DNA from: Pseudobutyrivibrio sp.
Lineage (GTDB): Bacteria; Bacillota_A; Clostridia; Lachnospirales; Lachnospiraceae
Reading direction: 5' to 3'
NCBI GenBank assembly: GCA_024691465.1
Contig: JAILNO010000114.1
Coordinates: 1 to 25,570 of the forward strand
Length of the DNA stretch: 25,570 nt
The position numbers and the translations under genes are program-made. This document shows, piece after piece, positions 14,437 to 21,907 of this stretch (position 1 is the first letter of the stretch; each line of letters begins with the position of its first letter). The notes below the pieces were generated by a model. That model was given only the letters and a program-made list of their open reading frames with translations, did no database searches and was not told the DNA's origin.

Positions 14437-15297
14437 ATGGGAACAATTTTCAATGAGAAGGTTATAGAAGATTTCATGCATATGTGTCATGATGGCGTGC
14501 GTCAGGGATGGCATGAGCGCAATGGTGGGAATCTTACATATAGAATGAGGGATGAGGAGGTAGCTTACTGCAAGAGATTCTTCAATGATGAGCCGGGAGA
14601 ATGGGTTAAGATGCCAGTGCAGGCTGATAATCTCAAGGGTGAGTATTTCATCACCACAGGCTCTGGCAAGTTCCTAGAGAATGTAGAGCTTGAGCCTCAG
14701 AAGAATATTGCTATAGTAGAGATTAATGAGGCAGGTGATAGCTATAGAATAGTATGGGGCTTAGAGGGAGGCGGTAAGCCTACCAGTGAGTTCCCAACTC
14801 ACTTCATGAATCATTCCATCAGAAAGAGAGTTACAAATGGTGAGAATCGTGTCATCTATCATGCTCACACACCGTTTATTATTGCGCTTACTCAGGTACT
14901 TCCACTTAAGGCTGAGATATTCACTCGTATGCTTTGGAAGTCAGCCACTGAGTGTTGTGTAGTATTCCCAGGTGGTGTAGGCGTGGTACCTTGGATGGTT
15001 CCAGGTGGTGCTGATATAGCGAAGGCTACCTGCAAGGAAATGGAGAAATACGACGCAGCCATTTGGGCTTTCCATGGCCTATTTGTATCTGGCCCTGATT
15101 TTGACACAGCCTTTGGCCTCATGCATACTATTGAGAAAGCCGCGCAGATTGCTACCTACGCTTTGGCAGCCAATGGAGGCAAGAGACCTAATCAGGTTAT
15201 CACCGATGATAATCTCAGAGCCATTGGGAAGGAATTCGGTGTAGTTCTCAATGAAGACGTACTTAACTTCAAATCAGATGATGATTGGTACTGCTAA
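14437..15297 (+). CDS. rhaD: Rhamnulose-1-phosphate aldolase
   Basis: A 286-aa zinc-dependent class II aldolase splitting L-rhamnulose 1-phosphate into dihydroxyacetone phosphate and L-lactaldehyde. Visible parts are the phosphate-binding RNGGNLT (28-34) and TTGSGKF (73-79), the catalytic glutamate E118 (TSEFPTH), and zinc ligands H142 and H144 (YHAH) and H213 (AFHG). Length and pattern fit RhaD rather than FucA. There is no terminal amphipathic targeting helix, so it should be cytosolic. A strong terminator and a new promoter separate it from the microcompartment operon. AAGGAGGG at 14423-14430 precedes the ATG. Rhamnose isomerase and kinase genes are not in the window. Confidence 0.93.
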   Translation: MGTIFNEKVIEDFMHMCHDGVRQGWHERNGGNLTYRMRDEEVAYCKRFFNDEPGEWVKMPVQADNLKGEYFITTGSGKFLENVELEPQKNIAIVEINEAGDSYRIVWGLEGGGKPTSEFPTHFMNHSIRKRVTNGENRVIYHAHTPFIIALTQVLPLKAEIFTRMLWKSATECCVVFPGGVGVVPWMVPGGADIAKATCKEMEKYDAAIWAFHGLFVSGPDFDTAFGLMHTIEKAAQIATYALAANGGKRPNQVITDDNLRAIGKEFGVVLNEDVLNFKSDDDWYC

Positions 15298-15315
15298 TAT
15301 ATAGTTATGTGCTTT

Positions 15316-15348
15316 AACTCCTAATCCATAGTGATTAGGAGTTTTTTT
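15316..15348 (+). terminator. Intrinsic terminator of rhaD
   Basis: CTCCTAATC (15318-15326) pairs with GATTAGGAG (15333-15341) around CATAGT, extended by A-T pairs and followed by seven T. Confidence 0.93.
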
Positions 15349-15411
15349 GTGGTTTCTTTACAAATATAATGTGAGGTTTTGTTGCATTTGTTACCAAAAA
15401 CATAAAAATAA

Positions 15412-15440
15412 TTGACAAACCACACAAACAAACATATACT
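15412..15440 (+). promoter_or_regulatory. Strong sigma-A promoter of the microcompartment operon
   Basis: A perfect TTGACA (15412-15417), a 17-base spacer and TATACT (15435-15440). The predicted start near 15447 leaves a leader of about 50 bases. Confidence 0.85.
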
Positions 15441-15451
15441 CCTAAGTAAAA

Positions 15452-15485
15452 GATGTGGTTTTTTGTGGGATTCGATGTGGTTTTT
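15452..15485. promoter_or_regulatory. Direct repeats in the operon leader, candidate operator
   Basis: GATGTGGTTTTT occurs at 15452-15463 and again at 15474-15485, 22 bp apart (two helical turns). Related sequences occur upstream at about 15348-15360 and 15370-15384, and in inverted form (AAACCACA) inside the promoter spacer at 15417-15424. The arrangement suggests a regulator binding site; the regulator is unknown. Confidence 0.45.
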
Positions 15486-15496
15486 GGAGGAATGTT

Positions 15497-18016
15497 ATGG
15501 CATACGATAGCAGCAGATGCGACAAAACAGATAGAATTGACCGATTGAAGGAGGCATTATTTGCAAAAATGCCAGAGATTGAATCAGCCAGAGCGAAGTT
15601 AATTACTGAATCATATCAGCAGACAGAGGGCCAGCCTATGGTCATTAGGCGTTCCCTTGCTTTTAAACATATCTTAGAGAATATTCCTATTATTATCCGC
15701 GATGATGAGTTGATAGTTGGTAGCACCACAATCGCTCCTAGAGGATGTCAGACCTACCCCGAGTTTTCATATGAATGGTTAGAGGCAGAGTTCGACACAG
15801 TTGAGACTCGTGAAGCGGACAAATTTCATATAGAGAAGTCTACAGCAGCCGAGATTAAGACAGCTGATAAATATTGGAAAGGCAAGACTACTTCAGAACT
15901 TGCTCTTAGTTACATGGCCCCTGAGACCATTAAGGCTATGAACCACAATATGTTTACAACAGGCAATTACTTCTTTAACGGTGTCGGACATGTGACAGTT
16001 CAGTATTGGAAGGTACTTGAGATTGGTTACGAAGGCATCATGAAGGAGGTAGCTGAGGAGCTGGAGCGAGTTAAGCCTGGAGATGCTAATTATTCAACCA
16101 AGAGCAGATTGCTACAGGCTATGTTAATCAGCTGCAAGGCAGTTATAGATTACGCTAATAGATATGCTGCTAGAGCAGAGGAGATGGCAGCTAAGGAAAC
16201 TAATCCTAGTAGAGCTACAGAGCTTAGACAGATTGCAGCTAATTGCAAGAGAGTTCCAGCTAAGGGAGCTACTTCATTCTACGAGGCTTGCCAGTCATTC
16301 TGGTTCGTACAGCAGTTGCTTCAGTTAGAGTCAAGTGGTCATTCCATTTCTCCTGGTAGATTTGATCAGTACATGTATCCATATTTCAGAGAGGATATTA
16401 AAAAAGGTACGATTACAAGAAACTTTGCTCAGGAACTTATAGATTGTATCTGGGTTAAGCTTAATGACTTAAATAAATGTCGAGACGGTGAGAGCGCAAA
16501 GGGATTTGCAGGCTACTCATTATTCCAGAACCTGATAGTAGGCAGACAGGATGAGTATGGAGTAGATGCAACTAATGATTTATCTTTCATGTGTTTAGAT
16601 GCTTCCATCCATGTACATCTGCCAATGCCTTCTCTTTCTATTAGAGTATGGAATGGTTCGCCTCATGAACTGTTAGTTAGAGCAGCTGAGGTTACCAGAA
16701 CCGGAGTAGGACTTCCAGCATATTACAACGACGAAGTAATAATCCCTTCACTTATGAATATGGGCATCCCAATGGAAGAGGCCAGGAACTACGGAATAAT
16801 CGGATGTGTAGAGCCACAAGTACAAGGCAAGACCTGGGGTTGGCATGATGCAGCATTCTTCAATATGTGTAGACCAGTTGAGATGGTATTTACTCAAGGC
16901 TTCGATATGGGAGAACAGATTGGTCCTAAGACCAAGGCTGTGGAAGAGATGACTACATTTGAGGAATTCTATGATGCATATAAGACTCAGATGAATTACT
17001 TCATAGAACTCTTAGTTAATTCAGATAATGCTATAGATCAGGCTCACAGCGAGAGGGCACCACTTCCTTTCTTATCAACCATGATTGATGATTGCATAAA
17101 GAGAGGCAAGACCCCTGAGCAGGGCGGAGCGGTGTACAACTTCACAGGTCCTCAGGGATTCGGAATTGCCAACATGGCGGATGGCCTATATGCCATTAAG
17201 ACTCTGGTCTTCGAGGAGAAGAAATTCACTCTAGCCGAACTTAAAAAGGCTATGACCTTCAACTTCGGAGAAGCGCCTGAGAAGAATGTGATCGGACAGT
17301 TAGCAGGGCAGGTAACAGCCAGCATGATAAGTAAGGGAGTTAATCCTGACGCAGTTACTGTTAAGCAAGCTGTGGATGCAATTATTGCATCAGTAACACC
17401 AGGGGAGAAAGCACGATTTAAGGAAATTAGAGAGCTAATTAATGAAGCTCCTAAGTTTGGAAATGACGACGAGGTGGTAGATGCTTTTGCAAGAGATGTA
17501 GCTTACACCTACACAAAGCCACTTCTCAATTATAGGAATCCTAGAGGCGGAAGCTTCCAGGCAGGTCTATATCCTGTATCAGCCAATGTTCCACTGGGAG
17601 CTCAGACTGGAGCTACACCAGATGGAAGACTTGCTGGCACACCAGTGGCTGATGGAGTATCACCATCTGCTGGCAAGGATGTACATGGTCCTACTGCAGC
17701 GGCTAATTCAGTTGCAAGACTTGACCATGGTATCGCTTCTAACGGAACACTTTACAACATGAAGTTCCATCCTACAGCACTATCGGGAGATGAGGGACTT
17801 AATAATTTTGTAAGCTTAATCAGAAGTTACTTTGACCAGAAGGGCATGCACATGCAGTTCAATGTTGTTTCGAGAGAGACATTACTCGATGCCCAGGCTC
17901 ATCCAGAGAAATACAAGGGACTGGTTGTTAGAGTAGCTGGTTACTCAGCATTGTTCACAACCCTATCTAAGAGCTTACAGGATGACATCATTAAGAGAAC
18001 TGAAATGGGGTTCTAA
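15497..18016 (+). CDS. B12-independent glycyl radical propanediol dehydratase
   Basis: An 839-aa glycyl radical enzyme that dehydrates (S)-1,2-propanediol to propionaldehyde. The catalytic set known from glycerol and propanediol dehydratases is present: H165, H282-S283, C437 and E439 in GIIGCVEPQ, and D451. The glycyl radical site is G815 in VRVAGYS near the C-terminus. This set fits a diol dehydratase; pyruvate formate-lyase would have a Cys-Cys pair, and choline lyase is less likely because an aldolase lies alongside. The frame is open from a GTG at 15455, but GGAGG at 15486-15490 fixes ATG 15497. No distinct N-terminal encapsulation extension is seen; the helix at about 12-24 is the family's own. 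The activase gene starts one base after the stop codon. It is oxygen-sensitive by nature, so this implies an anaerobe. Confidence 0.93.
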   Translation: MAYDSSRCDKTDRIDRLKEALFAKMPEIESARAKLITESYQQTEGQPMVIRRSLAFKHILENIPIIIRDDELIVGSTTIAPRGCQTYPEFSYEWLEAEFDTVETREADKFHIEKSTAAEIKTADKYWKGKTTSELALSYMAPETIKAMNHNMFTTGNYFFNGVGHVTVQYWKVLEIGYEGIMKEVAEELERVKPGDANYSTKSRLLQAMLISCKAVIDYANRYAARAEEMAAKETNPSRATELRQIAANCKRVPAKGATSFYEACQSFWFVQQLLQLESSGHSISPGRFDQYMYPYFREDIKKGTITRNFAQELIDCIWVKLNDLNKCRDGESAKGFAGYSLFQNLIVGRQDEYGVDATNDLSFMCLDASIHVHLPMPSLSIRVWNGSPHELLVRAAEVTRTGVGLPAYYNDEVIIPSLMNMGIPMEEARNYGIIGCVEPQVQGKTWGWHDAAFFNMCRPVEMVFTQGFDMGEQIGPKTKAVEEMTTFEEFYDAYKTQMNYFIELLVNSDNAIDQAHSERAPLPFLSTMIDDCIKRGKTPEQGGAVYNFTGPQGFGIANMADGLYAIKTLVFEEKKFTLAELKKAMTFNFGEAPEKNVIGQLAGQVTASMISKGVNPDAVTVKQAVDAIIASVTPGEKARFKEIRELINEAPKFGNDDEVVDAFARDVAYTYTKPLLNYRNPRGGSFQAGLYPVSANVPLGAQTGATPDGRLAGTPVADGVSPSAGKDVHGPTAAANSVARLDHGIASNGTLYNMKFHPTALSGDEGLNNFVSLIRSYFDQKGMHMQFNVVSRETLLDAQAHPEKYKGLVVRVAGYSALFTTLSKSLQDDIIKRTEMGF

Positions 18017-18017
18017 T

Positions 18018-18812
18018 ATGGAGGATTTATTAAAGACAAAGGGACGCATCTTTGATATTCAAAGATATTCCATACATGATGGTCCAGGAATCAGAACCAT
18101 AGTCTTCTTAAAGGGATGTGTAATGCGATGTAGGTGGTGCTGCAATCCAGAGAGTCAGAACTACGAAATCGAAAAGATGATAGTAGATGGCAAGGAGAAA
18201 ATAATTGGAAGAGATGTGACAGTGGAAGAGGTTATTAAGACTGTTGAGAAGGATTCCAATTATTACTGGAGATCAGGCGGAGGCCTAACACTCTCAGGAG
18301 GTGAGAGCTTATGTCAGCCTGAATTCGCATATGCGTTACTTAAAACAGCTAAGACTAAAGGAATTAACACAGCGCTAGAGTCAATGGCATGTGCTAAGTA
18401 CGAGACCATCGAGAAAATATTGCCTTACCTGGATACCTACCTGATGGATATTAAACATACTAATCCAGACAAGCACAAGGAGTTCTGTGGAAGAGACAAT
18501 ATATTGATGTTAGAAAACGCCAGGAAAGTTGCTGAGAGCGGCTTGACTCGTTTAGTAATAAGAGTTCCCGTAATACCAACCTTCAACGATACGGTGGAAG
18601 AAATATCAGATATAGCTAGATTCGCTGATAAGCTTCCAGGGGTAGATAAGATACACCTGCTTCCATATCACAGGTTGGGACAAGATAAATACGAGGGACT
18701 AGGCAGAGAGTATTTGATGAAGGATATATTACCACCAGAGAATAGTCACATGGAGATGCTCAAGAAGGCGGTTGAATCTGTATCTAATCTAAACTGCCAG
18801 ATTGGAGGTTAA
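18018..18812 (+). CDS. Glycyl radical enzyme activase (radical SAM)
   Basis: A 264-aa radical SAM protein that installs the glycyl radical on the dehydratase. The cluster motif is C34-x3-C38-x2-C41 (GCVMRCRWC), with the SAM-binding SGGE segment near residue 97. Most activases of non-PFL glycyl radical enzymes carry an inserted ferredoxin-like domain with two extra iron-sulfur clusters after the CxxxCxxC motif. Here the insert is very short, without clusters of cysteines, so the protein resembles the compact PflA type. The ATG at 18018 follows the dehydratase stop codon by one base and is chosen over upstream in-frame codons that overlap the dehydratase gene. Confidence 0.93.
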   Translation: MEDLLKTKGRIFDIQRYSIHDGPGIRTIVFLKGCVMRCRWCCNPESQNYEIEKMIVDGKEKIIGRDVTVEEVIKTVEKDSNYYWRSGGGLTLSGGESLCQPEFAYALLKTAKTKGINTALESMACAKYETIEKILPYLDTYLMDIKHTNPDKHKEFCGRDNILMLENARKVAESGLTRLVIRVPVIPTFNDTVEEISDIARFADKLPGVDKIHLLPYHRLGQDKYEGLGREYLMKDILPPENSHMEMLKKAVESVSNLNCQIGG

Positions 18813-18813
18813 G

Positions 18814-19188
18814 TTGGAATACTTGCACATGGAGGACGAAAAGTACCAACGAATTATACAGGAATATGTACCTGGTAGGCAGGTGACATTAGCGCACATC
18901 ATAGCCAGTCCAGATGAGATCCTGTACAAGAAGTTAGGACTTGATCCCAAACTTGATTATGCCAAAGCGGCCATAGGGGTCACCACAGTAATCCCTTCAG
19001 AGACGGCCATTATCATGGCAGATATTGCTATGAAAGCCAGTGGAATAGAGATTGGCTTTGTAGATAGATTCTCGGGTTCGTTAATTTTTACAGGAACCGT
19101 AAGCGAGGTAGAAGCGGCGATGACAGCTCAGCTTGATTATGTTAAGAGCAAGCTAGGCTACACGATTTGTGAGGTGACCAAGACTTGA
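18814..19188 (+). CDS. EutS/PduU-like microcompartment shell protein (circularly permuted BMC-H)
   Basis: A 124-aa shell protein. The segment RIIQEYVPGRQVTLAHIIAS and the following DEILYKKLG are the hallmark of EutS/PduU, permuted BMC hexamers whose N-terminal strands form a small beta-barrel plug over the pore. The frame is open from 18802, but GGAGG at 18804-18808 sits 5 bases before TTG 18814, one base after the activase stop codon, so a TTG start is proposed. The first ATG (18829) lies 20 bases from that site. The C-terminus ends CEVTKT. In other loci EutS/PduU shape the shell; the exact role is unsettled. Confidence 0.88.
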   Translation: MEYLHMEDEKYQRIIQEYVPGRQVTLAHIIASPDEILYKKLGLDPKLDYAKAAIGVTTVIPSETAIIMADIAMKASGIEIGFVDRFSGSLIFTGTVSEVEAAMTAQLDYVKSKLGYTICEVTKT

Positions 19189-19610
19189 GAAAGCTAATTC
19201 TCATGGGAAGAAGCCATGCAGGCAAAACCACTCTAACTCAAGCCCTAAGGGGAGAGGAAATACACTATTACAAGACCCAGGATATTCACCACTATGACTC
19301 AGTAATTGATACTCCAGGAGAGTATGCACAGAGTCACAGGTTAGGTAAGGCACTTGCCCTATATACCTACGAAGCCGATGTGGTAGGAATACTGGTGGCG
19401 GCCAATGAGCCCTACAGTCTATTTCCACCGGGAGTTAGTGCACAGGCCAACAGAGAGTGCATTGGAATAGTTACTAAGATTGATAAGGAGGATGCCAATA
19501 TTCCACTTGCAGACCGATGGCTTGAGCTTGCAGGAGTAACTAAGATATTTCACGTGAACTCACTCAAGGGAGAGGGTGTTGCGGAAATTATAGAGTATTT
19601 AAATGATTAG
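19185..19610 (+). CDS. EutP/PduV-like small GTPase of the microcompartment operon
   Basis: A 141-aa P-loop protein of the EutP/PduV family. The P-loop is GRSHAGKTT (8-16), the G3-like DTPGEY follows at about 43-48, and TKID is the G4 motif at about 97-100. Function in the family is uncertain: PduV has been linked to microcompartment movement, and EutP relatives to acetate or nucleotide metabolism. The start is TTG 19185, overlapping the stop codon of the previous gene (TTGA), with GAGGTG at 19171-19176. No ATG is available before the P-loop, so the TTG start is well supported. This and the previous gene both use TTG. Confidence 0.87.
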   Translation: MRKLILMGRSHAGKTTLTQALRGEEIHYYKTQDIHHYDSVIDTPGEYAQSHRLGKALALYTYEADVVGILVAANEPYSLFPPGVSAQANRECIGIVTKIDKEDANIPLADRWLELAGVTKIFHVNSLKGEGVAEIIEYLND

Positions 19611-19636
19611 TTAATTAATTAAGGAGGATTTATACA

Positions 19637-20488
19637 ATGGTAAACGAAATGGAAATCAAGAAGCAGATTTGTGACATTGGTAAAAGAATCTACAACCGTA
19701 ACATGGTTGCAGCCAATGACGGAAACATCTCTGTAAAGCTTAATGATCATGAGTTCCTTTGCACACCTACGGGTGTTTCAAAAGGCTTTATGACCCCTGA
19801 GTACATCTGCAAGGTCGATGAGAAAGGTAACGTAATCCAGGCTAACAAGGGATTCAAGCCTTCATCTGAGATCAAGATGCACATGAGGGTATATGAGAAG
19901 AGACCTGATGTAGGTTCAGTAGTACATGCTCATCCTATGTATGGTACAGCATTTGCAATCGCTGGTATTCCACTTACACAGCCTATTATGCCAGAGGCAG
20001 TTATCGCTTTAGGATGTGTTCCAATCGCTGAGTACGGTACTCCTTCTACAATGGAGATCCCTGATAACTTAGAGAAGTATCTTCCATATTTCGATGCAGT
20101 ACTTCTTGAGAGTCACGGTGCACTTACATGGTCTACAGATCTTAATGCAGCATACATGAAGATGGAATCATTAGAGTTCTACGCAGAACTTCTTTACAAG
20201 TCTAAGATGCTGGGCGGTCCTAAGGAATTCGATGAGGCTAATATCAAGAAGCTATATCAGATTAGACAGAAGTTCGGTATGCCAGGTAAGCATCCTGCAA
20301 ATGTATGCCTCAACAAGAATGGTACTAACTGCCATAACTGTGGTACATGTGGTGACATTGATAGAACAATGCCTGGTTACCAGTATGATTTCTCAGATAA
20401 TGGTTCATCATGCAATTGCTCATCAAACGGTGTGACAGAGGATCAGGTGGCAGCAATTGTTAAGAATGTACTTGCAAGCATGAAGTAA
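19637..20488 (+). CDS. Class II aldolase (fuculose-1-phosphate type) with Cys-rich linker and C-terminal encapsulation helix
   Basis: A 283-aa fusion-like protein. Residues 1-215 are a FucA/AraD-type zinc aldolase: NDGNIS (27-32), TPTGVSKG (43-50), catalytic E78 (PSSEIK), and zinc ligands H97 and H99 (HAHP) and H160 (ESHGAL). It likely cleaves fuculose 1-phosphate, and perhaps rhamnulose 1-phosphate, to lactaldehyde and dihydroxyacetone phosphate. Residues 224-261 form a linker with six cysteines (C224, C232, C235, C238, C259, C261). The last 19 residues (GVTEDQVAAIVKNVLASMK) are a typical amphipathic encapsulation peptide. AAGGAGG at 19620-19626 precedes the ATG. An aldolase inside the operon is the mark of fucose/rhamnose-type loci. 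Confidence 0.92.
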   Translation: MVNEMEIKKQICDIGKRIYNRNMVAANDGNISVKLNDHEFLCTPTGVSKGFMTPEYICKVDEKGNVIQANKGFKPSSEIKMHMRVYEKRPDVGSVVHAHPMYGTAFAIAGIPLTQPIMPEAVIALGCVPIAEYGTPSTMEIPDNLEKYLPYFDAVLLESHGALTWSTDLNAAYMKMESLEFYAELLYKSKMLGGPKEFDEANIKKLYQIRQKFGMPGKHPANVCLNKNGTNCHNCGTCGDIDRTMPGYQYDFSDNGSSCNCSSNGVTEDQVAAIVKNVLASMK

Positions 20489-20500
20489 GAGGAAGTAGAG

Positions 20501-21892
20501 ATGAATTTATCTGATAGCCAAATTCAGTCTATAGTGACTTCTGTTATGACTACACTTAAGGTTCAGGAGAGCAAGAATGGCTGCCACGGTGTATTCGATG
20601 ATATGAATGTAGCCATCGAGGAAGCTAAGAAGTCACAGAAAATCATAGCTCGTATGTCAATTGATCAGAGAGAGAAAATCATATCAAGACTGAGAGTTAA
20701 GATTAAGGACAATGCCGAGACACTTGCCCGCATGGGTGTTGAGGAAACTGGCATGGGAAATGTGGGAGATAAGATTCTAAAGCATGTACTGGTGGCTGAG
20801 AAGACACCTGGTACAGAGGATATTAAGACAGTAGCCTGGTCAGGAGATAGAGGACTTACATTAGTTGAGATGGGACCATTTGGAGTCATAGGAGCAATCA
20901 CTCCTTGTACTAACCCATCAGAGACAGTCTTATGTAACACCATGGGAATGCTTGCGGGAGGCAATACAGTAGTATTTAACCCACATCCACAGGCAGTAAG
21001 GACTAGCCAATTTGCAATTAACCTTTGCAATGAAGCATCTCTTGAGTGTGGTGGCCCTGACAATGTGGCAGTTACAGTTGCTAAGCCAACTCTTGATTCA
21101 TCAGCCATTATGATGAAGCACAAGGATATACCTCTTCTAGTTGCAACAGGAGGACCTGGAGTAGTTACAGCGGTTCTTTCAAGTGGAAAGAGAGGAATAG
21201 GAGCTGGAGCTGGTAACCCACCTGCCTTTGTAGATGAGACAGCAGATATCAGAAAGGCAGCAGAGGATATTGTAAACGGATGTACCTTTGATAACAACCT
21301 TCCATGTATAGCGGAGAAAGAAGTAGTTGCAGTTGATTCAATTTGTGATGACCTTATGAAATACATGATTGAGGAAAACGGTTGTTACTTAGCTTCAAAG
21401 GATGTTCAAGACAAGCTTATCAAGACAGTTATTACTGAAAAAGGTGCTCTTAATCGTAAGTGTGTAGGCCGAGATGCCAAGACATTACTTAAGATGGTAG
21501 GTGTGGATGCACCTGAGGGAACTAGATGCATCGTATTCGAGGGACCTAAGGAGCACAAGCTTATAGCTACAGAGCTTATGATGCCAATCCTTGGAGTGGT
21601 TAGAGTTAAGGATTTCAAGGAAGGCGTTGAGACAAGCGTATGGCTTGAGCATGGCAACAGACATTCAGCACATATTCATTCTAAGAATGTAGATAGAATT
21701 ACAGAATATGCTAGAGCACTTGATACAGCAATCTTAGTAAAGAATGGACCAAGCTACGCAGCATTAGGCTTCGGTGGTGAGGGCTTCCCAACCTTTACAA
21801 TTGCATCAAGAACAGGAGAGGGACTTACCTCAGCAGCGACCTTCACTAAGAGGCGCCGTTGCACAATGAGTGACAGTCTATGTATTAGATAG
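20501..21892 (+). CDS. pduP: CoA-acylating propionaldehyde dehydrogenase (PduP/EutE family)
   Basis: A 463-aa NAD-dependent enzyme converting propionaldehyde and CoA to propionyl-CoA. The catalytic cysteine is C269 in FDNNLPCIAEKE, with GPFGVIGAITPCTNP at about 125-139 and ATGGPG at 215-220 for cofactor binding. The N-terminal 20 residues (MNLSDSQIQSIVTSVMTTLK) form an amphipathic encapsulation helix, followed by a short linker. It starts 12 bases after the aldolase gene with an AGAGGAAG ribosome site. The N-terminal helix places it inside the shell, where it uses the aldehyde made by the dehydratase. Confidence 0.94.
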   Translation: MNLSDSQIQSIVTSVMTTLKVQESKNGCHGVFDDMNVAIEEAKKSQKIIARMSIDQREKIISRLRVKIKDNAETLARMGVEETGMGNVGDKILKHVLVAEKTPGTEDIKTVAWSGDRGLTLVEMGPFGVIGAITPCTNPSETVLCNTMGMLAGGNTVVFNPHPQAVRTSQFAINLCNEASLECGGPDNVAVTVAKPTLDSSAIMMKHKDIPLLVATGGPGVVTAVLSSGKRGIGAGAGNPPAFVDETADIRKAAEDIVNGCTFDNNLPCIAEKEVVAVDSICDDLMKYMIEENGCYLASKDVQDKLIKTVITEKGALNRKCVGRDAKTLLKMVGVDAPEGTRCIVFEGPKEHKLIATELMMPILGVVRVKDFKEGVETSVWLEHGNRHSAHIHSKNVDRITEYARALDTAILVKNGPSYAALGFGGEGFPTFTIASRTGEGLTSAATFTKRRRCTMSDSLCIR

Positions 21893-21907
21893 AATGGGAG
21901 GAACACA

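Noticed and set aside
20665..21366. Long antisense open frame of 233 codons opposite the aldehyde dehydrogenase gene
   Set aside because: Ser/Thr/Pro-rich shadow of a strongly biased coding gene, without a ribosome site or recognisable domain.
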